A DNA stretch of 34,609 bases from a virus. The stretch covers positions 1 to 34,609 of the IMG/VR virus record IMGVR_UViG_3300023178_000149; one strand, written 5' to 3'. The position numbers were made by a program, and so were the translations under genes. The notes beneath the pieces were generated by a model. That model saw only the letters and a list, made by a program, of their open reading frames with translations. It was not told the origin of the DNA and searched no databases. Shown here in pieces: positions 16,464 through 23,577 of this stretch (within the stretch, counting starts at the first letter, position 1; each line of letters opens with the position of its first letter).

Positions 16464-19400
16464 TTACCCTAGGATAAGAGACCAAACGTTAGAAAAGTCT
16501 TCCATAACTTCATTTGTAACTGGGTCTTCTTCTAAACCAGTACTTGCAATCCACTGTGTTCCGTTATACACTTCTTCTTGCTTTGTACCAATGTTAAATC
16601 TTATAGCACCTTCTACAGGAGCAATAGCATCTTCTACTGATATTCTTAGTGCAAGATCTGTCAATCCAAAATTGTCATTATCGTCTGATGTAAGAACTGT
16701 TTCGTGAACTCTAAACTTAACTGCACTAGTGTCAATAATAACTTCAGCACGTTCTGCATCAATATTAAATCGCAATTCCCACCAGTTACCGATTCCTACG
16801 CTATCAAACGATATTGCACTACTAGGAGACACTAATACATCAAATCCTGTTTTAAAATCTACTTCAGTTAGAGCTGCTGAAATATCTACATTTGTAAGAT
16901 TTGAACTAGGTATCCATTGATCTGTATCGCCGATATCTTCAGTTTCGCCTATTCTATAAGTAACTCCATTTATAGTGACATCTACGTATTCGTTGTTATC
17001 TCCAAAGTCGCCTCTAAATTCAACTGATGTAATTGTTGCACTATCTGGTTCAAAGCCTAAAAGGTCTTCAATATTAAGTCTAAAACTTTGATTTGGACTA
17101 TTATCACTGCTACCAAATTCTGATGACTGTATAGTTCCACTAGCTGCTGGAACATTCTCACCAAATGCGTCTAAACCTAGTAGTATTTCAAAGTCTGCCC
17201 AATCCTTTGAATCATCTCCAGATGCAATAGTTCCTAAAGTTGTCCAGTTTGTATTATCTGTTGTAAACTGTAATTCTAAAGTTTCTAATTGTTCCGGTCT
17301 CTCTCCGCCATTTGTTCCGCTACCTACAATAACTTTACCACTAAAGCCGCCGCCGCGCCAGTTGGATAAATCGTATGTTGTTGTTTCAATACTTGTATTT
17401 GATGATCCTGTAAACAAGTAGTGCGGATATGTAGCAAACCCATCATTATTTGTTGATCCAATGCCTGCAGATTGTACAGTTACACCTCCTGCAGAAGTTG
17501 CAAAAATATCTGAATTAGAAACTGTTCCTGCTACAATAGTAGCTGTACTTACATCGTCAATAGCAACAGAACCTGTAGTTGGTAGTGCTACACCGTCAGT
17601 TCCTGTAAATTTAACAAATCCTCTGTCGGTACTATAAATTGTCATTGCACCTGCGTTGTTATCGTTTGTGAATATGTTGTCTCTTACATATTCTTGACCG
17701 TTTAGCAATATAGATTCGTTTGTTGTCCTACGTAATTCTAAATCAGCATTACTATCAACAGTAGTAATCACGTTATCGTTAATAAGAATACTATCGCTTT
17801 GTAGTCCTACAACTTCTAAACCCATTGCGTTAACTTGTCCTACTGGATTGTTGTTAACTACAAAATTTAAAGTGTTATTAGTTTTATGTGCAGTTACATT
17901 TGTTCTTTGATTATCAGAGTATACACCTCTAAAGGTTATACGTGCATCGCCGTAACCTTCAAATAAACCAGTTTGTGTATTAAATCTAAGTCCACCTGAA
18001 AGGTCTTCATCATCGTTTGTTCTAAGTTGTTGTGCTGTAGTGCCGTTTGGTAATACAAATCCAGTAGCTTGAATGTCTAAAAAGTCTCCACCGATATCTA
18101 AGTTTAGATGAGAATCATCAAGTGTAGAATCAGCGCCAACAATTGGATATGTGCTTATTGTATTTTCTTTAAAAGTGATATTTTCTAGTGCTACAACACC
18201 TGCACTATTGCTTAACAGTTCTAAATTTGCATTGCTATCTTTTGTTGTAATTATATTATCAAATATTTGTATACCATCTATTTCTGCTTTGTCAAGATAT
18301 ACATCTTTCCATCTGTATGTAGAATTACCCAAAGTATAAGCAGTGTCATCATCTGGTACAAAATTTTGGTTAATGTCAACATTAAATGTTACAGTATCTT
18401 GGAACTGATTACCAAAAGTTATTAATTGACCATCAATTGTTACATCACCGGTGATATCTAAATTTTGTAATATGTTAACGTCATTTTGGAAATTGATATT
18501 TCCGTCAATTGAATCAACGTTTACATCGCCTGATAAAGAAAATAGTGTATTACCCGCTAAACGTAAATTTCCAACATCTATTTTTTCAGAAGAAAGTATA
18601 GTTCTGCTGTTTGTTCCTTCAAGGGTTAAACTGTTTAGCCCATCAAAGTTAATGTTTGAAGTGTCTACACTTGTATTTCCTGTTTGGAAGTTAACAAAGA
18701 AAGCTTCACCAACTCTAAAATTACCGTTTTGTTCTGTACTACTGTAATAAATTTTGCCGCTGTTTAATTGTTTTGCAATTTGCGTATAGTCTGTAAGTGT
18801 TTCGTCGTTTTCTACATTTTTTCCAGAACCTATATAAGCAAAATTATGATTGATTAGATACATTAAACAGTCTGCGCCGTCTGCTTCTGCACCAACATTG
18901 CCGTAAACGTTTGCACTGCCTATCGAACGTATTTCAGCACCGTAGTTAACTGTACTACCGTCTAAACCAACTCTACCAGTTACACCGTTAACAGCATACA
19001 ATCCTCTGTTTGCAAAATATGTAAAGGAATTTAACCATTCAACTCTACAGCCATTTGTCATTGTAACAGCATCTACACCAGGTGTAATAAATGTTGCTGC
19101 ATGAAACAGCATTGCAGCGTTTCTACTAATAGCTGTTAGTTCACTACCATCTATATATGCACCGCGACCTGCATCGCCTTCGTTAAAGCCTTTAGGATCA
19201 TCAACAGTAACAACACTTCCTCTAGTAATTACAGTTACGTTTCTTACATAAGGTGATCTACTTGTAACAGTCCCGCCGGATTTAAATCTAAAAGCATGTC
19301 CTTTATTCGCTACACTATCATAATAAAAGTTTTTAATAGTTACATTTTCTACTCCAGATTCTCCGTCTAGTAAAAATACATCTTCGTATTCGCTACCAGA

Positions 19401-20603
19401 TTCTGGAATAATAACAACATTTCTTAAATCGTCACCTCTAACAGTTACATTTGGTGGAAGAATAAGAGGTAAAACTTCTTGATATGTTCCTGCCATTATA
19501 GAAACTGTTACCGGGCCGGCGATACTTGCATCACATTTTGCAAGTGCTCCGGCTATTGTACGCATCGGAGCTCTTGGATGATCACCAGTATTATTATCAT
19601 CTCCGTTAGTATCAACATAAAACGTATTTCCCATACGTTTTGCCATGCTAATACCATTAATAATTAAATCACTTACAACAATTGCACTCTCTGTTTCAAT
19701 TGAATCTGACCAGATTTGATTCCATCGTCTGCCTTCTCTACCTAGTCTAAATGCATTATTAACATCAGGTAAAATATCACTACGAATTTCATCTCCAAAT
19801 GCAATAGTATCTTCAGTTATGTCATCACCAAATGTAAGATTTCCAGTAAATTGTATTTTGCCGCCAGCATCTATAGCATCTGGATATGTTCCTTGTAGTG
19901 TAAGTAAATCAGGTATAAAATGATCTTTCATATGAGTTAGGTTTTGATCACCTAAACTTCTCCAACGAGCAAATGCAGTTACATCACTTGCTGTTATAGA
20001 ACCGTCATTATTAATATCACCGTATTGAAATCCGTTGCCTGCAACACTTGTTAAGAACGGATATAAAAATCCCGATGTGTCTCCGCTTACAATTTTTTGA
20101 ACTTCTTCGATTATAATGTCAAAGTCGGGTTGTGTTACTGCCTCTGCACTAATGTCACCGTAAACATCTACGTTAGCATAACTTCTAACTCTTTCGTTTG
20201 TGCCAACTTGTATTATTATATCTTGATCTGTTTGACGAGACATAATTTTGTTGTCATCGATTTCTATTCCTGAAACTGCAATGCCACTTGAACGTATATT
20301 TCCCGCTGAACTTATTGTAGTTGTAGGACCTATATTATTTGTAATATTTCCATCAATTGTAAAATTAGGAAGTTCAGCTACATCACTATTCCAATGGGTT
20401 GATCTTATTTGTGTAGGAGCCTCAACATCTCTTGCTGGGTTCTCCATATTAACGCCAATACGACTTGTAAGCGGATCGATGTGCAATACTGCTGTATCCG
20501 CTCCGGTATTTTTAAAGTTTAAGAAATCTTTACCTGCGTTATTTTCATTGATTTCGATGTTGGCTTTTAAAACACCACCACCTATTCTACCAACTTGTGA
20601 CAT
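16464..20603 (-). CDS. long fibre protein with dockerin-like motif and beta-helix
   Basis: This 1379-residue protein begins MSQVGRIGGGVLKANIEIN, with an AAGGAAG ribosome binding site and a perfect TATAAATA promoter upstream. Around residues 193-218 is a dockerin/EF-hand-like calcium loop (GDINNDGSITASDVTAFARW). Residues about 323-520 form a pectate-lyase-like beta-helix (FYVDTNGDDNNTGDHPRAP, then VTVRGDDLRNV). A FANRGLYAVNG..GAEIRSIGSANVYGN segment and the NLRLAGNTL / LDITGDVTIDG / YTLGNSTYRWKDVYLD module are shared with the 1243-residue paralogue. Residues about 1040-1330 look like one or two beta-sandwich domains. The end carries GAIRFNIGTKQEEVYNGTQW and LILG. It is probably a long tail or whisker-like fibre. 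Which T4 fibre, if any, it replaces cannot be told from sequence. Confidence 0.9.
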   Translation of the reverse strand: MSQVGRIGGGVLKANIEINENNAGKDFLNFKNTGADTAVLHIDPLTSRIGVNMENPARDVEAPTQIRSTHWNSDVAELPNFTIDGNITNNIGPTTTISSAGNIRSSGIAVSGIEIDDNKIMSRQTDQDIIIQVGTNERVRSYANVDVYGDISAEAVTQPDFDIIIEEVQKIVSGDTSGFLYPFLTSVAGNGFQYGDINNDGSITASDVTAFARWRSLGDQNLTHMKDHFIPDLLTLQGTYPDAIDAGGKIQFTGNLTFGDDITEDTIAFGDEIRSDILPDVNNAFRLGREGRRWNQIWSDSIETESAIVVSDLIINGISMAKRMGNTFYVDTNGDDNNTGDHPRAPMRTIAGALAKCDASIAGPVTVSIMAGTYQEVLPLILPPNVTVRGDDLRNVVIIPESGSEYEDVFLLDGESGVENVTIKNFYYDSVANKGHAFRFKSGGTVTSRSPYVRNVTVITRGSVVTVDDPKGFNEGDAGRGAYIDGSELTAISRNAAMLFHAATFITPGVDAVTMTNGCRVEWLNSFTYFANRGLYAVNGVTGRVGLDGSTVNYGAEIRSIGSANVYGNVGAEADGADCLMYLINHNFAYIGSGKNVENDETLTDYTQIAKQLNSGKIYYSSTEQNGNFRVGEAFFVNFQTGNTSVDTSNINFDGLNSLTLEGTNSRTILSSEKIDVGNLRLAGNTLFSLSGDVNVDSIDGNINFQNDVNILQNLDITGDVTIDGQLITFGNQFQDTVTFNVDINQNFVPDDDTAYTLGNSTYRWKDVYLDKAEIDGIQIFDNIITTKDSNANLELLSNSAGVVALENITFKENTISTYPIVGADSTLDDSHLNLDIGGDFLDIQATGFVLPNGTTAQQLRTNDDEDLSGGLRFNTQTGLFEGYGDARITFRGVYSDNQRTNVTAHKTNNTLNFVVNNNPVGQVNAMGLEVVGLQSDSILINDNVITTVDSNADLELRRTTNESILLNGQEYVRDNIFTNDNNAGAMTIYSTDRGFVKFTGTDGVALPTTGSVAIDDVSTATIVAGTVSNSDIFATSAGGVTVQSAGIGSTNNDGFATYPHYLFTGSSNTSIETTTYDLSNWRGGGFSGKVIVGSGTNGGERPEQLETLELQFTTDNTNWTTLGTIASGDDSKDWADFEILLGLDAFGENVPAASGTIQSSEFGSSDNSPNQSFRLNIEDLLGFEPDSATITSVEFRGDFGDNNEYVDVTINGVTYRIGETEDIGDTDQWIPSSNLTNVDISAALTEVDFKTGFDVLVSPSSAISFDSVGIGNWWELRFNIDAERAEVIIDTSAVKFRVHETVLTSDDNDNFGLTDLALRISVEDAIAPVEGAIRFNIGTKQEEVYNGTQWIASTGLEEDPVTNEVMEDFSNVWSLILG

Positions 20604-20623
20604 GCTTCTTCCTTACTATATTG

Positions 20624-20631
20624 TATTTATA
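20624..20631 (-). promoter_or_regulatory. T4-type late promoter (perfect TATAAATA)
   Basis: An exact match on the minus strand to the T4 late -10 element, 21 bases before the ATG at 20603. It sits in the short gap after the 169-residue gene and leaves room for an AAGGAAG ribosome binding site. Confidence 0.8.
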
Positions 20632-20635
20632 GTAA

Positions 20636-21145
20636 TTACTTGTCAAAGTTATGTAGGACTGTGACAGGCTTACCAAAAGGTACAGCAGTACCAAATCTGA
20701 TATACCAGCCAGCAGTTTTGCCTACAGGATTTTGTACTAATGTGTAGTTTGTTATTGCAACTTGAAAAACATTTTCTACAAATACGAGAATGTTTTGTGC
20801 TGCTTCTGGTACTGGAAAATCAGGATCGCCACTGTATAACGGTCCAAAGTCGGTTTCTACTTCGTCTCCAACGCCTAAACTTTGTTGTACAATTCCAGGA
20901 TCTTGGTTAGGTTCCTTAAATCGTATTTCTCTCCACGCACCGTTTTGATATGCTTCAAGTTGATCGTCAGATATATTGTATCTTACATATCCGTTATCAG
21001 GATAAAAAGGTCTATCATTTTCTCGACCTTTAGGTACACGCAAACCCTTTTTGCTTTGCATAATAACTTGACCATTAGAGTCTTGCTTTACACCGCTACC
21101 TCTAATGCTTCTTAAGTTAGTAGTTTGCGCTTTCATTAATCTCAT
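20636..21145 (-). CDS. virion structural protein (fibre/neck-type small protein)
   Basis: This 169-residue protein begins MRLMKAQ. A second in-frame Met at residue 4 leaves the exact start slightly open. The middle has NGYVRYNISDDQLEAYQNGAWREI, the same 'RxN...EAYxGxW' motif that ends the long fibres. The C-terminal half (AAQNILVFVENVFQVAITNYTL... GKPVTVLHNFDK) is a compact beta domain that I associate with structural proteins of marine T4-like phages. It starts one base after the TAA of the gene at 21147, so the two are almost certainly co-translated. Function beyond virion structure is not known to me. Confidence 0.82.
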   Translation of the reverse strand: MRLMKAQTTNLRSIRGSGVKQDSNGQVIMQSKKGLRVPKGRENDRPFYPDNGYVRYNISDDQLEAYQNGAWREIRFKEPNQDPGIVQQSLGVGDEVETDFGPLYSGDPDFPVPEAAQNILVFVENVFQVAITNYTLVQNPVGKTAGWYIRFGTAVPFGKPVTVLHNFDK

Positions 21146-21146
21146 A

Positions 21147-21524
21147 TTATACTTCCAAATAACTTACTGTTGCACTTAAATTAGTTGGAGAATCTCCAAC
21201 AATTACAATTTTGTCACCTGATTCTAAAACAACTTTTTCCGAATCAAATGTAAATGTTTCCCCTGCTGGAAGTTCGAGAACATTAATTACTTTATTTGTA
21301 TCACTTTTTGGTTCATCTCTTTTAACAAGATGCATATCAAAAGTTGTAAGTCCGTCTTCTTCATGCACCGGATTAGGTACCCAAGTATTACAAACCATAA
21401 TTGTTGTAATTGCGTATCTAACAGGCGGTTGATCAGACGTTGCAGGATCCCATCCTACAAAAGGATCAGGCACAAGAATTAAATCTGTATCTGTGTTTGC
21501 TACTGCTACGCTACTTATTGCCAT
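21147..21524 (-). CDS. small beta-rich structural protein, paralogue of the gene at 12254-12583
   Basis: This 125-residue protein begins MAISSVAVANTDTDLILVPD. It is beta-rich, with a tryptophan/proline-rich first half (DPFVGWDPATSDQPPVRY) and a C-terminal third shared with the 109-residue protein at 12254-12583 (LPAGETF, SGDKIVIVGDSPTN, ATVSYLEV). It lies 12 bases from the stop of the upstream 333-residue gene and one base before the next start, in a tight structural operon. The likely role is a small fibre-associated virion component. The exact role is unknown. Confidence 0.82.
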   Translation of the reverse strand: MAISSVAVANTDTDLILVPDPFVGWDPATSDQPPVRYAITTIMVCNTWVPNPVHEEDGLTTFDMHLVKRDEPKSDTNKVINVLELPAGETFTFDSEKVVLESGDKIVIVGDSPTNLSATVSYLEV

Positions 21525-21536
21525 GTTTTCGTCCTT

Positions 21537-22538
21537 TTAAAATATCATACTGTAAACTATTGATCTATTATTACTTATTAGTTCACCTCTAGTTTGGTCT
21601 TGGTGTTTGAAAAATACACCAGTGCCGCCGTGATCTCTATCTTTAACATATAATCTAATACCATCGCCAGGATAATTAGGTTCATACTGCACTCCAAGTG
21701 CTGCTAAATCTTGATCAGGATCATCAATGCTAGGAGTTCCACTAATTTCTAAAACATCTTGAACTCTAACTACACCATCTCCTGGTGTAGATAAAATTAA
21801 ATCTTCGTTTGAGTTAATAGTTTCAATTTTTGTGCCTTCGATTCTTAGATCATTTAATTCAAGTCTGTTTCCATAAAATTCTGCTACAATATTATTATCG
21901 ATGCCAAATTCAATAACACTAGGAAGTGTTGTATCTTCATTATCTTTTACTTCAACAAAGGAAGGATCTACAACACCTTCGCCGATTCTTGCTTGGAAAA
22001 CTGTAGCAAACGCATTAATAATCTCGTCGTCTACATATTTTTTATTTGGTATGTGATCATCGTCTGTTACATTATTTTCGTAATTAGTTGTTCCGGTAAC
22101 ACTTATTACACCGTTGCTTCTATTAATAAGATACAAATCGCCGCCGCCAGTTGAGATACTTGTACATCTCAACCCAATTGCTCCGCCGTTTTGGTCCTTA
22201 AAAACAAACGCTCCAGTTTTCAATGTTGCTGTAGCTGGATCAGTCCATGTTAAATCTTCATCAAAAACCATAAAGGTATCTACAAGAGCACCTCTATCTA
22301 TTCTAAGACCAGACTCGTTTAAGGTGACACCGACTCCTGCTTCGCCTTCATTTAGTACGATTATATTATCTTTAACCGTCATATTTTCAGACTGAACAGT
22401 TGTAGTATCACCTTCTACAACGAGGTCTCCGGTAATACGAACTTGTCCAGTTTCAAACCCTGTATCTAAAATAATGTTGCCACTATTTTGGACTTGGATT
22501 TTATAATCACCGTTTGGTATTTTAAGAAACTTAGACAT
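21537..22538 (-). CDS. short fibre-like structural protein
   Basis: This 333-residue protein begins MSKFLKIPNGDYKIQVQNSG. Residues about 25-60 contain VRITGDLVVEGDTTTVQSENMTVKDN, the 'tail fibre head' type strand repeat also seen in the long fibres here (TGNLDVTGNV, LEVVGL..). The middle has DDDHIPNKKYVDDEI, and the later NRLELNDLRIEGTKIETINSNEDLIL repeats the long fibres' IxxNxITTxxSNADLEL unit. It therefore looks like a short member of the same family, without the beta-helix. It sits in one operon with the genes on both sides. The likely role is a small fibre or collar component. Confidence 0.85.
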   Translation of the reverse strand: MSKFLKIPNGDYKIQVQNSGNIILDTGFETGQVRITGDLVVEGDTTTVQSENMTVKDNIIVLNEGEAGVGVTLNESGLRIDRGALVDTFMVFDEDLTWTDPATATLKTGAFVFKDQNGGAIGLRCTSISTGGGDLYLINRSNGVISVTGTTNYENNVTDDDHIPNKKYVDDEIINAFATVFQARIGEGVVDPSFVEVKDNEDTTLPSVIEFGIDNNIVAEFYGNRLELNDLRIEGTKIETINSNEDLILSTPGDGVVRVQDVLEISGTPSIDDPDQDLAALGVQYEPNYPGDGIRLYVKDRDHGGTGVFFKHQDQTRGELISNNRSIVYSMIF

Positions 22539-22557
22539 ATATTATTACCTTATTATC

Positions 22558-22959
22558 TTATAGTGCTGTAAGAACAATTACAGTTTCAGTAGAGTCGTCT
22601 TGCACTTCCCATGTGTATCTGGTGTTATTATAATCGGTAGCTTTACGTGCTGTAATTTTTTTCAAAGGAATTCTACTTCCTGTTCCGTCAGTACCAAATA
22701 AAACCATTTCGCCTGCTGATAATGCAGCAGTTGCTTTATTTACTAGACGGCAAACAGTTTGTGAGTTTGCATCTCCAGCTTTATTTCTTAAAATAAATTT
22801 GTTTGAACCTTTTTGTGCAACAATAAATGCATCGTCTACAATACCTGTTGTAGTTAGGTTTGCTTCTGCACGAATATTTTCTTGAGTTTCTGTACCTGCT
22901 GCACGTTGGTCTGCTGTTGCAAGGCTACCGAAGTATCTTTTATTGAGTGGGCGTCCCAT
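22558..22959 (-). CDS. conserved small virion protein (MGRPLNKR family)
   Basis: This 133-residue protein begins MGRPLNKRYFGSL, with an AGGAG ribosome binding site eight bases upstream. The short basic N-terminus opening MGRPLNK is one I associate with small structural proteins of marine phages. The rest is beta-rich (AFIVAQKGSNKFILRN, VLFGTDGTGSRIPLKKI, YTWEVQDDSTETVIVL). It is the first gene of the appendage operon, behind a late promoter and a leader of about 95 bases. Expected in the virion; no enzymatic signature. Confidence 0.82.
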   Translation of the reverse strand: MGRPLNKRYFGSLATADQRAAGTETQENIRAEANLTTTGIVDDAFIVAQKGSNKFILRNKAGDANSQTVCRLVNKATAALSAGEMVLFGTDGTGSRIPLKKITARKATDYNNTRYTWEVQDDSTETVIVLTAL

Positions 22960-23054
22960 GTTATATCTCCTTTTGTTTTAACATTGCCGTTCTAGGGTCT
23001 ACGCGGTAGGATCCGCATAAGTCCTCGTTATAGAGGTTCGCTCTTTAACACAAG
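22960..23054 (-). promoter_or_regulatory. structured 5' leader of the appendage operon
   Basis: A 95-base leader with two clear hairpins in the RNA sense: CCTC/GAGG around a 6-base loop, then GCGG-ATCCTA-CCGC (23000-23013). An A-rich stretch and the AGGAG ribosome binding site follow. There is no ORF. The class is not recognised. Confidence 0.4.
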
Positions 23055-23062
23055 TATTTATC
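23055..23062 (-). promoter_or_regulatory. T4-type late promoter (GATAAATA)
   Basis: Minus-strand GATAAATA starts about ten bases after a terminator hairpin. It is well placed to begin the operon running from 22959 to the left. Confidence 0.7.
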
Positions 23063-23072
23063 ACAAAAGGAA

Positions 23073-23103
23073 AAAGCCCGACACAGTTAAGCATCGGGCT
23101 TTA
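23073..23103 (-). terminator. rho-independent terminator of the riboswitch/RNA unit
   Basis: A nine-base perfect stem AAAGCCCGA/TCGGGCTTT with a 12-base loop. In the minus sense it is followed by a short T run (TTTTTCC, including the stem's end). It closes the transcript carrying the small ORF and structured RNA. Confidence 0.8.
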
Positions 23104-23345
23104 TAATAAAGGTGGGTGAAGGACTTGGGTTTACCTCCAACTAAACGTCTAGATACCTTTCATCTGTTACGTCTAGCACCTTGCTCTGTCTAGTATGACA
23201 GTGAGCGCACTGCTTGTCTCCAAACTCTACGCCGGGCACTACCCCTAACAAGTGCGCTTATCCTCTCTAGAAACAGGATTATTAGCGCCAACCCTTGTAA
23301 CAACGTCTTGCTACAGTATTAATAATAACATCACTGCAACAAAAG
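23104..23345 (-). ncRNA. candidate structured noncoding RNA or long 3' UTR
   Basis: About 240 bases without a credible ORF, between the 32-codon ORF and the terminator. In the minus sense several helices are visible. These are TTGCAGT with ACTGTAGCAA (bulged), ATCCT/AGGAT around a 10-base loop, and a long arm AGCGCACTTGT pairing ACAAGCAGTGCGCT with a 3-base bulge (about 23199-23254). CTGTC/GACAG around a 6-base loop also forms, and an 8-base direct repeat CTAGACGT occurs twice near the 3' end. The orientation is inferred from the upstream riboswitch and the downstream terminator. It matches no RNA family I can name. Confidence 0.45.
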
Positions 23346-23444
23346 TCAACCACTTTTTTGCATTTTTTCTAAGAAAAAATTAACTTTTTTTTGATGATGC
23401 TGTTTGATGAGTTTTTGAAAGCACCAAAAAGTGAATCTATCCAT
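23346..23444 (-). CDS. 32-residue basic peptide under glutamine riboswitch control
   Basis: A small ORF with a strong ribosome binding site (GAGGAGA, about 7 bases from the ATG at 23444). It encodes MDRFTFWCFQKLIKQHHQKK followed by 12 more residues ending MQKSG, then TGA. It is basic and aromatic-rich near the start, without membrane or signal features. It lies directly downstream of a glutamine riboswitch, which is the arrangement that gave the 'downstream-peptide' RNA its name. In Synechocystis the glutamine riboswitch controls the small basic glutamine-synthetase inactivating factor gifB (IF17). A comparable role here is speculation, and I see no clear sequence match to that protein. Being this short, the ORF could also be a decoy leader. 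Confidence 0.55.
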   Translation of the reverse strand: MDRFTFWCFQKLIKQHHQKKVNFFLEKMQKSG

Positions 23445-23467
23445 AACACTTCTCCTCGTTAAAGGTT

Positions 23468-23516
23468 AAAGTGCGTTCCTTCGCTTTATGCTACTTCCGT
23501 CCCGTAGGATGAACGT
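23468..23516 (-). promoter_or_regulatory. glutamine riboswitch (glnA / downstream-peptide type)
   Basis: The RNA-sense sequence has the full conserved core. P1 is CGUUC (23511-23515) pairing GAACG (23474-23478). P2 is UCC/GGA closed by a UACG tetraloop (23500-23509). The invariant CGGAAGUAG (23491-23499) follows, then GCGAAGGAACGC. AAAGCG (23482-23487) could alternatively pair with CGCACUUU (23468-23475), which would disrupt P1 and offers a switching helix. It lies 24 bases before the GAGGAG-led short ORF, so translation control is plausible. This RNA class is known to bind L-glutamine and is found mainly in cyanobacteria and marine phage sequences. Confidence 0.85.
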
Positions 23517-23521
23517 AAAAA

Positions 23522-23529
23522 TATTTAGT
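23522..23529 (-). promoter_or_regulatory. possible late promoter (ACTAAATA) for the riboswitch unit
   Basis: Minus-strand ACTAAATA lies directly after the gp23 terminator and six bases before the riboswitch. CTAAATA-like elements are reported as late promoter variants in cyanophages. A TTGACT overlapping it resembles a host -35 box but has no clear -10 partner. Confidence 0.45.
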
Positions 23530-23530
23530 C

Positions 23531-23561
23531 AAAAAATAGGCCCCGCCGGGGCCTATTTTAA
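23531..23561 (-). terminator. strong terminator after the major capsid gene
   Basis: A perfect 12-base-pair stem AAAATAGGCCCC/GGGGCCTATTTT with a 3-base loop, flanked by A and T runs. It could therefore act on both strands. It begins about 17 bases after the gp23 stop codon. Confidence 0.9.
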
Positions 23562-23577
23562 TAGTTATCAACTAATC

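Noticed and set aside
20248-20664. 138-codon plus-strand ORF
   Set aside because: It is opposite the N-terminus of the 1379-residue fibre and crosses that gene's promoter. It has no independent support.
22985-23060. tRNA-like look of the leader (GGTTCG and short stems)
   Set aside because: There is no seven-base acceptor stem, no anticodon arm and no TTCRANY loop in the right spacing on either strand.
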